From Megaleporinus macrocephalus (lineage: Eukaryota; Chordata; Actinopteri; Characiformes; Anostomidae), in assembly GCA_021613375.1 (NCBI GenBank), contig CM038717.1, forward strand, positions 33,889,994 to 33,953,993: a DNA stretch of 64,000 nt, given 5' to 3'. The position numbers and the translations under genes were made by a program. This document shows positions 1-11,139 of the stretch, piece after piece (within the stretch, counting starts at the first letter, position 1; every line of letters starts with the position of its first letter). The notes under the pieces are model-generated. The model was not told the DNA's origin, searched no databases, and worked only from the letters and a program-made list of their open reading frames with translations.

Positions 1-273
1 GAGTAGAACCTGATTCACTGCTCTCTGTCGAAGATGAAGGCTTCAGGTGCTATTAATCTGATGTAGACCATCTAAACTGGCTCCCAGGTTTTTAAAAGAA
101 TTTTTGAGCCCTAGTGTTGGAGGCTTCACCACCCCCCCTACACCTCCACCCCAGGAAACTTAGCTTTGACTCTTTCTTATGTATGTGGATCTAATCTGAG
201 ATCTCCTGAAACATAATTACCTTGTACTTAATAAACATTTTGGCTGGAAAGTGAAAATACTGTAGGAAGGCTT
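1..273. other. Upstream sequence, nothing recognised
   Basis: AT-rich non-coding sequence with no exon, element end or repeat unit that I can name. It includes a short C-rich tract near 130-155. Confidence 0.4.
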
Positions 274-520
274 TTGAACAATGCATCGTTTATGAGTTTA
301 TTCCAGGTGATTCCTTATTCCAGCTGTTTAAAGAAAAACAAGCATCTCCATGTTTTCTTTCCATCTTCACTTCTCTACCAGTTAAACTCAGCAGCTGTTC
401 TTTACATTATGGGAGCATTTCATGATGAATGCACCAACAGAATGAAGCAGAATTGCTTGGAATCAATCTCCTCGTATTAAACGACACTGAAAGTAAAGAT
501 TGTTTTTACTGTTTCAACCC
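274..520 (-). repeat. Dispersed MITE-like repeat, minus copy
   Basis: The CATTTCATGATGAATG segment and the GAATTGCTTGGAA segment match, in reverse complement, the middle of the 13083-13331 element (CCACTCATCATGAAATTTTC and CCAAGCTGTTTTGGAGC). The 68-codon open frame here is not a gene. The ends are eroded. Confidence 0.45.
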
Positions 521-1025
521 AAGCTGGTACCGGATATGGTAGTGCTTCATGGATAAGCATGCACATCTGTTCTCTCTTTATGAGAAAAACACAGTCTTAA
601 GTGGTAAAATGTGTTTCTCTTCTAAGACATGCATTTCAATCTGCCTGAGGAGTTAGTTTCCACTACTGAGTTCAGGTTTTACAGAGTGTCTAAGAGCGCA
701 TTGTCCTGTTAAAGAATGACCTGTTTTCTCAGAGTATGTGGAAGAACTACACAGCTCAACTGCTTCCAGTAGGTTAGGCCTCATTACTGCATGTCACACT
801 AGCAGAACGTTGGTTATGGCGAAGAACTGATATTTGATATGAACTGAACATGCTGAGGTTATATCCTGACTCCAGTTTTCTGGTCAATTTATAATGATGT
901 ACCATTCGTTTCACGCCCTTTACTTATCCTTTAGAGTTAAAAAGGTTGTTCTATTATCTTATACACACTACTGGTCACAACCCTTTATCTGTGCAATAAG
1001 TGTGTTTAGAACACCACATATCACT
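521..1025. other. AT-rich spacer, nothing recognised
   Basis: No coding, RNA or repeat signal was recognised. Confidence 0.4.
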
Positions 1026-1344
1026 AGAACAGATGTAAATAATCTTACATACAATACAAAGTAACATGAATGTTATTCTAAAAGAAGTAGATCATATCTT
1101 GAGTTCCAGTTTGAAGAACAAAGTGTAGTTCCAGATTTCGCAGCAGTAATCTTGATTTAGTTTAATGAAGTACTGAGCAGTTAAAGCAGGTATTAGATGA
1201 GAACTGTAAATAATACTGGGTTGTTTTCACAAGGAGAAGCTTGGAAAGGGTTAAATAATCACACTGACATACGTAAAACCACCAATTACGCTATTAATAC
1301 TATTCGTGTATTGCTGTTTTGAAAATAAAATATTTTTCTCTCTA
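1026..1344 (+). repeat. Dispersed repeat, intact (empty-site) copy
   Basis: This stretch from AGAACAGATGTAAATAA through CAGCAGTAATCTTGATTTAG, GTACTGAGCAGT and TACTGGGTTGTTTTCACAAG to GCTTGGAAAGGGTTAA is repeated at 52604-52854 and resumes at 55927-56000. In that second copy a 3-kb hAT element interrupts the GTTGTTTC motif. This copy therefore shows the unfilled site. The family's origin is unknown; the downstream part of the 52-56 kb copy runs into Tc1-like transposase relic sequence. Confidence 0.75.
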
Positions 1345-1400
1345 ACTATAATGTTCCCAAGTGCCTGAATACAGTGCCTACTATACAGGGGGTTATACAG

Positions 1401-1481
<81 letters not shown>

Positions 1482-1534
1482 CTATAATGTCCCCAAGTGC
1501 TTGAATATTGTGCCTACTACACAGGGGGTTATAC

Positions 1535-1567
<33 letters not shown>

Positions 1568-1620
1568 CTATAATGTCCCCAAGTGCCTGAATACAGTGCC
1601 TACTATACAGGGGGTTATAC

Positions 1621-1690
<70 letters not shown>

Positions 1691-1744
1691 TATAATGTCC
1701 CCAAGTGCTTGAATACTGTGCCTACTATACAGGGGGTTATACAG

Positions 1745-1791
<47 letters not shown>

Positions 1792-1847
1792 CTATAATGT
1801 CCCCAAGTGCCTGAATACAGTGCCTACTATACAGGGGGTTATACAGA

Positions 1848-1881
<34 letters not shown>

Positions 1882-1936
1882 CTATAATGTCCCCAAGTGC
1901 CTGAATACAGTGCCTACTATACAGGGGGTTATACAG

Positions 1937-1972
<36 letters not shown>

Positions 1973-2060
1973 TCTATAATGTCCCCAAGTGCCTGAATAC
2001 AGTGCCTACAATACAGGGAGTTGTACAGATGTGTGTATATATGTATATATATACTCTGAT
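1345..2060 (+). repeat. Composite minisatellite with embedded TG/TA microsatellites, 7 units
   Basis: Seven units start ACTATAATGT (or CTATAATGT) at about 1345, 1481, 1567, 1689, 1791, 1881 and 1973. Each has about 60 bp of constant sequence (CCCCAAGTGCCTGAATACAG, then CAGGGGGTTATACAG) followed by a (TG)n(TA)n tract. Unit length ranges from about 86 to 136 bp, and nearly all the variation is in the dinucleotide tracts. The periodic open frames on the + strand are artefacts. Confidence 0.93.
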
Positions 2061-3012
2061 GTAAGTAATGCTGAACTGCTGTAGACTGTGTTGTCAGATA
2101 TATGGAAATATGTGGGTTTGGGTGACGTCACTAAAGTATGAATGCAAAACAGACTGTTTTGCAACTCCAGTTTAGGGCGTGGCTGGAATGATTTCACAGT
2201 ACAAACTTGTTTCCAGACAAGTGAAAAAGAACAGTCAGATTTCTCTGATATGGACCCCTTTAGTCTTGATACCTGCTGGAAAGCTCTCTGTGCCGCACTG
2301 TCAGCGCTCACTTCTCCATTAATGGGAAAATCCGAAGCCCCAGAGCTAGCTTTTAGGGAACATGATGTTGCCTCTTGGCATTCATAAAGCAATTCCCCTT
2401 TCATGTTCTCTCTGTTCTCTCCCTTCCCTAGTTTAATATCTGCTGTTTACCCAGGTGCACCAGCGCTGCTCTGTTCCTCCTGCTTCTCTCTTCAGCTCGA
2501 TCGTGTAACAACAGTGATGTCTTTTCGTCACTGAAGTGCTTTTCCTGTGTCTGAAAGCAGGAGGAGGACAGCTTGTACCGCTTCAGCTCTTCCTGCAGTG
2601 TTGAAACAGAAACCAAGAACACGTGGCAGTGCCACACGAGGGCTTATGTTATGACCACAGGGTGTTTGTGTTGATGAGTTTGGGCCCATTTAGTACATAA
2701 TTCCTGCTCCAGTCATAGATTTGGTGTTTAACGTATAAGATAATTTTGAATCGTGCCTATATTTTATGCTTTTACATGCTTTCCCTTGTTCCCAGTTTTC
2801 TGTCCGCTCTCAAGTCTCTCTGCTGTTGTATCTTATCAGATGTTAAGCAGTGGCCCTGCTGCGATTTCAAAGACTGCAGCTCTAATCACCACTCTCTTAC
2901 CTAAACACTTAACTACTAACACTTTGTAGATTTCCATCTGAATCTTATCTTAAAAGCTTTCTCAACTCGCTCTCTTTCTTTCTTTCTTTCTTTGCCCTCT
3001 GTTTCGGTGCAG
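2061..3012. other. Non-repetitive sequence before the first coding exon
   Basis: Moderate GC with little repeat content. It probably contains 5' flank or 5' UTR-intron sequence, and a non-coding first exon may lie here or further upstream. The CTTT run at 2979-2993 forms part of the polypyrimidine tract of the acceptor at 3012. No reliable promoter elements apart from the CRE noted separately. Confidence 0.45.
2123..2130. promoter_or_regulatory. Consensus cAMP response element (TGACGTCA)
   Basis: A perfect palindromic TGACGTCA lies 883 bp before the pc start codon, followed by CTAAAG. Full CREs bind CREB/ATF proteins. Pyruvate carboxylase is a gluconeogenic enzyme, so cAMP control is plausible. 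The transcription start is not visible, so this could be a chance 8-mer. Confidence 0.3.
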
Positions 3013-3154
3013 ATGCTGCTGAAGTTAGGAGGCATGCGCGCTGCACTGGGTGTGCTGGCGGTCCGGAGGGCCTGCTGCCACTCCCGCTCCGCTCACACTT
3101 CACCACAAACCCTGGAGTACAAGCCCATTAAAAAGGTCATGGTGGCCAACAGAG
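3013..3154 (+). CDS. pc: Pyruvate carboxylase, first coding exon (presequence and start of biotin carboxylase domain)
   Basis: The exon encodes residues 1-47 plus the first base of codon 48. Pyruvate carboxylase makes oxaloacetate from pyruvate, bicarbonate and ATP in the mitochondrial matrix, using covalently bound biotin. Seen: an ATG directly after a pyrimidine-rich acceptor (TCGGTGCAG, with a CTTT run upstream) and a donor GTGAGT at 3155. The first ~35 residues are rich in Arg, Ala and Leu and lack acidic residues, as expected of a mitochondrial presequence. They are followed by EYKPIKKVMVANRG, the conserved start of the animal biotin carboxylase domain. Because the ATG abuts a splice acceptor, a non-coding 5' exon probably lies upstream; I could not locate it. 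A teleost may have two pc paralogues and I cannot tell which one this is. Confidence 0.93.
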
Positions 3155-3286
3155 GTGAGTAGACGCGTAACAGTACGTGCAGCACCATCCAATGCTGTTT
3201 CATTGTTTTAAAGCCAAAAGGTACAACCAACATGTTCATGTTCACCAGCATCATACAACACATTCTCAATGCAGAATTTTGTTTAA

Positions 3287-3616
<330 letters not shown>

Positions 3617-3681
3617 TGAGGTCTGGCGTTCCAGTATTCTGTTGAAGCAGTCATGTACAGACACCCTACTTACCTACCTAC

Positions 3682-4390
3682 TTTACATTTACGGCATTTA
3701 GCAGAGTCTCTTATCCAGAGTGACTTACTTAGTGTTCGGTTAGAGTATGAATCTCTATCTAGTACAAACAGGTTTAAGTCCAAACTACTCTTGAGCTCGA
3801 ACACTGCCATAAACAAGTGCCAGTGCTGATACCTAGAAAGAAGACTAAATATTAGATTACAATGCAATACCTACAGAGAAGAGAATAAATACAAGACTAC
3901 ATACAATATCAGTGCAATACCCAGCAAGTGCTCCTAGAAGATCAAGTGCAATTACAGTTTATACCACTTCTTCAGTATATAGTGTTTATAAGTGCTTCAC
4001 AAAGAGATGGTGGTCTTCAGTCTGCGTTTGAAGACCGTGAGAGAGTTCGCTGTTTGGACAGCCAGTTGAAGTTCGTTCCACCATCTGGGCTCCAGGATAG
4101 AGAAGCGTCTTGTCGCGTGTCTTCCATGAATCTTGAGGGATGGTGGGTCAAGCCGAGCCATACTTGAAGCGCGAAGGTTTCCACTTTTGACCACTGCCGT
4201 AAGGTCAGGAGGAGCAGGTCCGTTCTTGGCTTTGTAGGCGAGCATCAGAGCTTTAAACTAAATATGAGCGGCTACAGGAAGCCAGTGAAGGGAGCGCAGC
4301 AGTGAAGTGACATGAGTGAACTTGGGAAGATTGAAGACGAGCCTTGCTGCTGCATTCTGGATCAGTTGGAAGGGCCTGATGGCCATTGAG
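3682..4390 (-). mobile_element. LINE 3' fragment, L2-like, minus strand
   Basis: On the minus strand an 82-codon frame (3997-4245) reads LAYKAKNGPAPPDL, then PRWWNELQLAVQTA and FKRRLKT. This is the C-terminal tail pattern of ORF2 reverse transcriptase proteins of L2/CR1-type non-LTR elements. The block downstream of its stop, on + TTTACATTTACGGCATTTAG then CTTATCCAGAGTGACTTA, is a fish repeat motif likely to be the element's 3' end. It is 5'-truncated, as is usual for LINE copies, with no catalytic domain left. Confidence 0.75.
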
Positions 4391-4510
4391 AATGCCGTTG
4401 TTGCCATTGGTGTCTACTAGTCAAGTAACAGAAACACCAACATGTTAATGTTAAGATAACTGTGTGCCTAAATCCTCACACACCTACAGGTTCATAATGT
4501 CCTCTCCAGT

Positions 4511-5234
4511 AGGTGGTTAAGCATCCAGTAGCATTAGTGATGACTTCAGGCCTTTTGGGTATCGATTACACCAACATCTAGAGAAAGCCTCCTGAGAAAG
4601 TCTAGTTTAATGCACTTTCCCACAAAATGTATATCTCATGTTCAAGCACAATGCTAACGTTCCCACATACCAGGAGGACAGCTGTCTATATGATGTCTGT
4701 AAAGAACTGGTTCTGTAGACATGATGGGACACTGGGGCCCTGCATTGCAGTTGAGTATGAGTTAGTTCAGTTAATATTAACGAGACAGGACTGTGATGTA
4801 ACAGTCTGGGGTATTGGAATCGGCTTGTTTTACAGTCCTCTTTTACAAACACAAGATTAAGATTTGTATTTAAAGGAGGGACAGCAGTGTTGGAGGTTCT
4901 CTGTATGTCAGATTCATGCACTAAAACTCATCTTCTTCAACTACGACAGTGTAAATACAGTTTTCCAGTCTGTGTCACCTTTAACATCTATAGCAGAGGT
5001 CAGTGATAGGTGGACCGTGGTTAAGCATCCAGTAGCATTAGTAAAGACTTCAGGCCTATTGGGTATCGATTACACCAACATCTAGAGAAAGCCTCCTGAG
5101 AAAGTGCCTTGTTTTAATGTTCTAGTTTTAATGTCTCATGTTCAAGCACAATGCTAACGTTCCTACATACCAGGAGGACAGCTGTCTATATGGTGTCTGT
5201 AAGTGACTGGTTCTGCAGACATGATGGGACCCTG
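4511..5234 (+). repeat. Direct repeat pair of about 220 bp
   Basis: The block at 4511-4736 (GTGGTTAAGCATCCAGTAGC ... GACATGATGGGAC) is repeated at 5017-5231 with the same internal order: GGGTATCGATTACACCAACA, GTTCAAGCACAATGCTAACG, CAGGAGGACAGCTGTCTATA. The copies differ by substitutions and small indels; about 280 bp of unrelated sequence separates them. This is a local segmental duplication or two copies of an unknown repeat. Confidence 0.85.
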
Positions 5235-5390
5235 GAATGCCAACTAAATCGCCAGAGCACAATCCCAGTTTGGAGCAGCAGGTGAAATGCTGAAATAGCC
5301 AATAGTGGAAAAGTCAGCGTGAAGTGGACATGAACTGGTTTTGACTCTTTTTATTGAATCTCAGGCTGTTTGGATTTTTTCCTGACAGGG

Positions 5391-6101
5391 TTAAAGGTTT
5401 TATTAAGGCAAGGAGATCCAAAACCAAGTATCAGGGAGATATACGGACCAATCGCATGTGCTGTGTACTGTGTGTACTGCATTGGATGAGGAGCATTTGG
5501 TGAACTCACAGCACACGCGATTGGTCCGTATACCATAAAGACAAGAAAAGTTCCACCACTTAAAATAAACACTGTCTAAATTAAATAATTCTCAATAGTT
5601 AATGGGTTTGGGTCCACATTGGACAACATCTGGGTCTGGACAAAGTTTTTTTGGACGGGATGAAATTATTGGTGGGGACAATTCATTATTCGCTGGATAT
5701 TGGTGGGGACACGTCACTTCCGTCCATGCTAACTCTACACAGGTCACCGGATGGAAAAAGTCATTACCTCCCTGATACTTTGTTATGGATCGCCTTACCT
5801 AACAGGGTTAAAGGTTTTATTAAGGCAAGGAGATCCGTAACCAAGTATTAGACTTGTTTCATCCAGTGACCTGTGTAGAGTTAGCATGGGCGGAGTTAGC
5901 ATTTGTTTTTTTCCCCCTCCAAAAAAAAGACTTGTCCAGACCCAGGCGTTGTCCAATGTGGACCCAAACCCATTAACTATTAAGAAGGATTTAAGTTAGA
6001 CAGTGTTTATTATAAGTGGTGGAACTTCTCTTGTCTTTACGGTATCCGGACCAATCGCATGTGCTATGAGATCACCAAAGGCGCTCCTCAGCCAATCAGA
6101 T
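5391..6101. repeat. Large imperfect palindrome, probable foldback DNA transposon
   Basis: The left arm, about 5476-5752, is matched in reverse complement by about 5868-6101. Paired landmarks are CATGCTAACTCTACACAGGT with its complement at 5870, GTCCACATTGGACAAC near 5611 with its complement near 5952, and GATTGGTCCGTATACC near 5519 with its complement near 6040. Within the left side, 5440-5531 forms its own hairpin. A direct repeat GGTTAAAGGTTTTATTAAGG (5392 and 5807) lies outside and inside the palindrome. No transposase is present. Pieces of the GTTGGTGGGGACA segment recur at 17490 and 35870. Confidence 0.85.
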
Positions 6102-7205
6102 CTGTGCAGATTCGGGAGTACACACAGGCGAGGTATGATGCGAGAAGCAGGAGTCATAGAAAGTATAACATGCTCTAAAAACAGACAGCGAAAACCAACT
6201 TTTCGACCTGGAATGGAGAGACATATGTTTATTCTTCCCACAGGCAGCTCCAAACCAACAGGTCAAGATATAAAGTTGAGTTAACAAGAAGACGCTGCTT
6301 TATTTACTTTATTTAGTTTCTATAAATAAGCCGTAGTTTTTTGTTTTTTTTAAAGTAGCCCTCGATTTTAATGTAGTAATGAAGTAATGAAAAAACAGTT
6401 AATAGAAGTTTATAAATAATTAATTCAGTTCAGCATTTAAACAGTAAATATACTGAAATATACTGAACGGTATGTGTGATGTGTTGGTGTTTCAGTAGCT
6501 GATGGTATAAGATGCTGATACTAGGCTACTTCAGTAAACAGAATACACCACTGAATCATAACACAGTAAGAAATGATGATGGTCCGGACCTTGGCCTGAG
6601 GACATCTCCTCTAGGTGGACCTTACTGAACTCTAATTAAATACCCCTGGAACTATAGGTTTTCCTCACAGAAGTGTTTAAACCTGTGCTTTTCTCCGGGT
6701 GAGGGTGCATTCACATGATGTGTGGCGTCAGAAGGAACAATTCAAGCTTGTAAATCTTGTCCAGTCCATCTACACGAGACGTATTCTACACTTGAACGTT
6801 TCTGAGATAACGAACGTACATCAAGCTCAGTGAGGGGCGAACACAACCTCAGTAGACTTGACCTGAGCAGATTTCCCAGCGCGAGTTAAAACCTTATTTA
6901 GGACTGAGTTAGTCTGTCAGTCGTGTCCTAAAACACAGAGAAAGTCTTGGCTCGCTTAGCCTGCAGCACAGGTCAAAGTCTCACTGCTGGAATGAGAGGT
7001 GATGAGTGTCTGGCGTCTGACCCATTGCTGGAATCCGTCCTGGCCTGCTTGGACTCCAGCCAGAGCTGTGATTCACTTCAAAGCAGGAGCCACGACCCTA
7101 ATATATTTATCCATCTTGGGTTAAAGTGGTCGATGGCTGATTCTGTGAGGAGCAGCAGACTGGTGATTCTTCTACTGGTGTTTTAAATGAAGACAGCACA
7201 ATATA
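6102..7205. other. Intron 2 sequence, nothing recognised
   Basis: No exon-like or repeat signal that I can name. The short open frames at 6003-6287 and 6947-7186 have no recognisable protein features. Confidence 0.4.
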
Positions 7206-7711
7206 TACACTACCGCTCAAAAGTTTAGGATCACTTTAGAATTTCATTTTATGCAATTTTCATGCAATTCACAAACAATATTGTCCATTTCACAATTAAT
7301 GTAAGTGTATCAGATGATTTTTAAAGAATAAAAATGTTTGTATTAAAGCCTATTTTTGTATAGAGGCTTATTTTACATATAGTCTATTATCAGTAATTCT
7401 CAGTCCTCTGTCTAAATCTCCTGATACGGCCGCCAATCCAAGTTAAGGATGTTATTGGACTAATTGGTTGTTAGGACACTCTTGCTCAATTGTGATCACA
7501 GCTGAAAAACATTCTACTAATAAGTGAGTATAAAAGGGAACAACATTCTAGGTTAGTTTAGTATCTGAAGATCAGCAGTTGATGGCTTGCTGACCGACTC
7601 ACAATAACCAGAAAGAAACAACTTTCTTTAGAGACCCGTCAGTCCATTGTTGTGTTAAGGAAGAAGATACTCCATTGAAAACAAGAACATTTCACTGTGA
7701 GCGGTAGTGTA
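7206..7711 (+). mobile_element. Non-autonomous Tc1/mariner-like element, copy A
   Basis: It starts TACACTACCGCTCAAAAGTT and ends GTGAGCGGTAGTGTA, so the terminal inverted repeats are bounded by TA as expected for Tc1/mariner insertion. At 506 bp it has no transposase frame. A second copy in opposite orientation lies at 10410-10929 with the same internal order, including CATCTGATACACTTACATTA, the GGCGGCCGTA segment and the GTCAGTCCATTGTTGTG segment (read on the appropriate strand). Confidence 0.88.
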
Positions 7712-8160
7712 TTTTGATGCTTATTAACACAGTATTGTCCATTTCGGTAGTGATCATTTAGATAAAGGCTAAAATATGCATATTATAGCCAAATTATTGA
7801 TATTTTGATTATAAGTATATCCGTTTTCTCCCACTAATCTGCCTGCAGTGCTTCACTCAATGTAACAGCAGCCTGACTGCACCTGTGTATGTGACTCGGT
7901 CTGGTTAGCAGCAATCAATGTTACTTTATTCCACCATAAAGTGTGATAAAGATAAGATCAGGTCACAGTATAGTATAGTTACTGAAAAACTAGTGCCTAC
8001 TTTGTGTACGTACCTCATTTGTTTTTCCTTTCCTTTATAAAGTACCTCAGTAGGCTCATATTATTAGAGCTTAATAAACGTGTGATAGCATATTAGTGCC
8101 ATTGACCAACTGAATAGTGGGCATTTAAGCTTCCCGACTATTAATAATACTTATAATAAT
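7712..8160. other. Intron 2 sequence, nothing recognised
   Basis: AT-rich, without identifiable genes or repeat ends. Confidence 0.4.
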
Positions 8161-8164
8161 TACG

Positions 8165-8644
8165 GCTGAGTATCGCCACTGATCAGTTAGATCCCGATTC
8201 ACAAGGTCCCTGTTCATTTCAATTTCCGATTTGATTCAATTCAATATGGATTCATTTAGAGATATTTTAGTTACAGTAATATGTTTAGTTTGAATATGAA
8301 ATAAGATTTTCAGAGAACTAATATGGTACAAGGAACACTGAACCAACCATTACTAAAACATTAGTGTTTATAGGTTTATATGCCGTCCTGGTTTCTAAAT
8401 CCAAGATGTAGCCAGACATCTGCTTTCAAGTTCTGGGGGCCTTCACTTGTGCTCCAGCCATGCCTAACTGATGTGCGCCCCCAGCCAGATCTCGCTGCAC
8501 GAAAAACAATGGCTGACACTGGGGCACGCAGGGGGGGCTGGAATGCTAATTTTAAAGGTCGATCTCGGGTTTATACGAATCGATATTGGATTATTCAAAT
8601 GAAGATCGATTTTAATCAAAAAATCCATTTTTTTAACACACCCC
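8165..8644. mobile_element. hAT-like non-autonomous element relic
   Basis: The outer parts read ATCCCGATTCACAAGGTCCC on the left and CGATATTGGATTATTCAAAT...AAAATCCATTTTTTTAACAC on the right, a style typical of the degraded CGAT-rich ends of fish hAT MITEs, running into ACACCCCTA. No target duplication was recognised and the internal 122-codon frame resembles nothing. The assignment is tentative. Confidence 0.4.
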
Positions 8645-9216
8645 TACTACTACTACTACTAATAATAATAATAATACTTTATTTATATATAGCGCTTTTC
8701 AAGAACCCAATGATGCTTACGTTAAAAAAAAATCAAAAAACAGAGTAACGGTCAAACCTGAGACAGATTGTATGCCAGCGAGAAGAGATAGGTTTGAAGA
8801 TTGTTTAAGACTGTTTAACCAGAGGCGGAGACAAGTCTGGAGAATGTTTGATCACCAAAACCTTGGAGATTAGATGGAGAAACTGTAAGTAGTCTAGCTG
8901 CAGAGGATCTAAGAGTCTTTGCATTAAATGATCGACTGCTTTGATTTTGTTTACTCATTATTCGTCTTGGCGTGGCAGATTTTGTCATGTCAGGCCGCCG
9001 TGAAGACATGTTACCATTAAAAATACTGAATGTATATGTAATAAATATGATTTGTTCTCAAAATAGGTTCAGAAGGCCAGTCTATAGCCAGGGGTTTAAC
9101 AGTATATGGCAAAGCATGTTATATGGATGTTATCCATATACAGCACTACAGTGTACTGTGTTTATATCCTGCTATACTGGCACTAAGCTTGTGTATTTCT
9201 CGTTGGCGCCCTCCAG
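8645..9216. other. Intron 2 end, with short (TAC)n/(TAA)n and a fish-repeat tail
   Basis: Contains CTACTACTACTACTA followed by ATAATAATAATA and CTTTATTTATATATAGCGCT, the start of a repeat common in fish genomes. The remainder is unremarkable until the exon 3 acceptor. Confidence 0.5.
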
Positions 9217-9382
9217 GAAAACGATGTGGACGCCATCCACCCCGGCTATGGCTTCCTGTCTGAGCGGGCTGATTTTGCCCAGGCCTGCAACGATGCCGGC
9301 GTGCGCTTCATCGGCCCTGCCCCTGAGGTGGTCCGCAAGATGGGGGACAAGGTGGAGGCTCGAGCCATCGCTATTCGCGCTG
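9217..9382 (+). CDS. pc: Pyruvate carboxylase, coding exon 3
   Basis: The exon encodes residues 110-164 plus one base of codon 165. It carries HPGYGFLSE (117-125), a signature loop of biotin-dependent carboxylases, and MGDKVEAR (151-158), where K154 corresponds to the ATP-binding lysine of biotin carboxylases. The acceptor is CCCTCCAG and the donor GTAGGT. Residue 163 is Arg in AIAIRAG, where I recall Ala in mammals; this is a minor substitution next to the splice site. The exon lies between two oppositely oriented Tc1-like elements (7206-7711 and 10410-10929). Confidence 0.95.
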
Positions 9383-10038
9383 GTAGGTGGAGGACTACCT
9401 TTTGTCCCGACAGTTGGTGTGATTATGGGAGCCAGGGGCCATATTGGTTTGTTTCTGGTTTCCACAGAAACACCAGCATGGCTTCAGATACTCATAGTCT
9501 GGTTATGATGTCACCAAAGAGTTATATCAGTTCCAGTTATGACGGCTGCCGTCCAGCACAACTAGACGAGTTCTCTGCTCTAACATGTCAGGGCGTGTAT
9601 TTTCAAAGCTTTTCTGATTAGGAGTGCTGATCTGAGGTCTGTTCCAGTCAGTAAGATCATCATCAGTCTGATCCTACTTCATTCAAGGTTGTGTATACGG
9701 GCTCTGTGTGGTACAGGACTAGTTTTGGAGAGCTTGAACCTTTTTTGTGACCCTTGTATGGGGCTGGATGAGCTCAGGCTTTCATGTTTGTGACCAGTAT
9801 GGTTAAACAATATGATTCTAATTATAGTTTCTATGCTTACAGACATTTTCTTGATCTTTTTCTTTTTTTATGATCGAAAACGTTGTAACAGTTATGTTAC
9901 ATCAACATTTTCTAAATATAAAAAAAACTCAAACAGCAGTGTGAAGGTAAACGGCGTTAGTGTGGATAGGCTGGGCAGACTGGCGCTTAACACCCCCCAC
10001 TATCTTCCCTGTGTGTGTCACTGTGCCCTCCCCTGCAG

Positions 10039-10184
10039 GTGTGCCGGTGGTTCCTGGAACCGACGCTCCTATCTCCTGTCTGCAGGAGGCGCAAGAGTTC
10101 TCCAACACCTACGGCTTTCCCATCATCTTCAAGGCTGCGTATGGGGGCGGAGGCCGCGGCATGCGAGTGGTCCGTGAGTACGAG
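10039..10184 (+). CDS. pc: Pyruvate carboxylase, coding exon 4 (ATP-grasp glycine-rich loop)
   Basis: The exon encodes residues 165-213. It opens [12 protein letters not shown] and contains [16 protein letters not shown]196 and the GGGGRGM loop (200-206) form the ATP-grasp phosphate-binding element that closes over ATP while bicarbonate is phosphorylated and biotin carboxylated. The acceptor is CCCTGCAG at 10031-10038 and the donor GTAAAG at 10185. Intron 3, before it, is 656 bp; intron 4, after it, is 5.7 kb. Phase is preserved on both sides (in 1, out 0). Confidence 0.96.
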
Positions 10185-10375
10185 GTAAAGCACGTCTGCT
10201 GCAGAGAGATGAGCCGACCTCGGACCCTCACGTCTCACTGCCTGCTCTCACCGAGGCCCTGGCTTATAGCCTGGCTTTGCTGATAACTAGATGTTTTCTG
10301 TTCCGGATATTTTTATTTATAGTGAACCTGGTGGCAGTGGAGTGTAGCCCTGTCTAGATTTCACAACTGGGGAAG

Positions 10376-10407
<32 letters not shown>

Positions 10408-10409
10408 GA

Positions 10410-10929
10410 CACTACTGCTCAAAAGTTTGGGATCACAGTGAAATGTTCTTGTTTTCAATGGAGTATCTTCTTCCTTAACACAACAATGGACTGACGGGTC
10501 TCTAAAGAAAGTTGTTTCTTTCTGGTCATTTTGAGTCGGTCAGCAAGACATCAACTGCTGATCTTCAGATACTAAACTAACCTAGAATGTTGTTCCCTTT
10601 TATACTCACTTATTAGTAGAATGTTTTTCAGCTGTGCATCACAATTGAGCAAGAGTGTCCTAACAACCAATTAGTCCAATAACATCCTTAACTTGGATTG
10701 GCGGCCGTACCAGGAGATTTAGACAGAGGACTGAGAATTACTGATAATAGGACTATATGCAAAATAAGCCTCTATACAAAAATAGACTTTAATACAAACA
10801 TTTTTATTCTTTAAAAATCATCTGATACACTTACATTAATTGTGAAATAAACAATATTGTTTGTGAATTGCATGAAAATTGCATGAAATGAAATTCTAAA
10901 GTGATCCTAAACTTTTGAGTGGTAGTGTA
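10410..10929 (-). mobile_element. Non-autonomous Tc1/mariner-like element, copy B (inverted relative to copy A)
   Basis: It starts CACTACTGCTCAAAAGTTTG and ends CTTTTGAGTGGTAGTGTA. It is the reverse complement of copy A (7206-7711) over its whole length, 520 bp, with a few dozen differences at most. It lies in intron 4, 226 bp downstream of exon 4, directly after a (GT)n tract at 10377-10400. Confidence 0.88.
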
Positions 10930-11139
10930 CTGTATATATATACAGTGGCATTAATCGATCATAAAATGTGATCTACATTTAAGTCCCAGGTATAAACAAA
11001 TTCACTAACCTACCATATAACATAATATAACATTCTCAGTGCTGATGGAAAAAGTAAGTAAACCCCATTTACAATACACTTACTTACAGACTGTAGTCTG
11101 CAAATTTTTTTAGCCCTCTTTCACCTTGTTCTTTAATGA

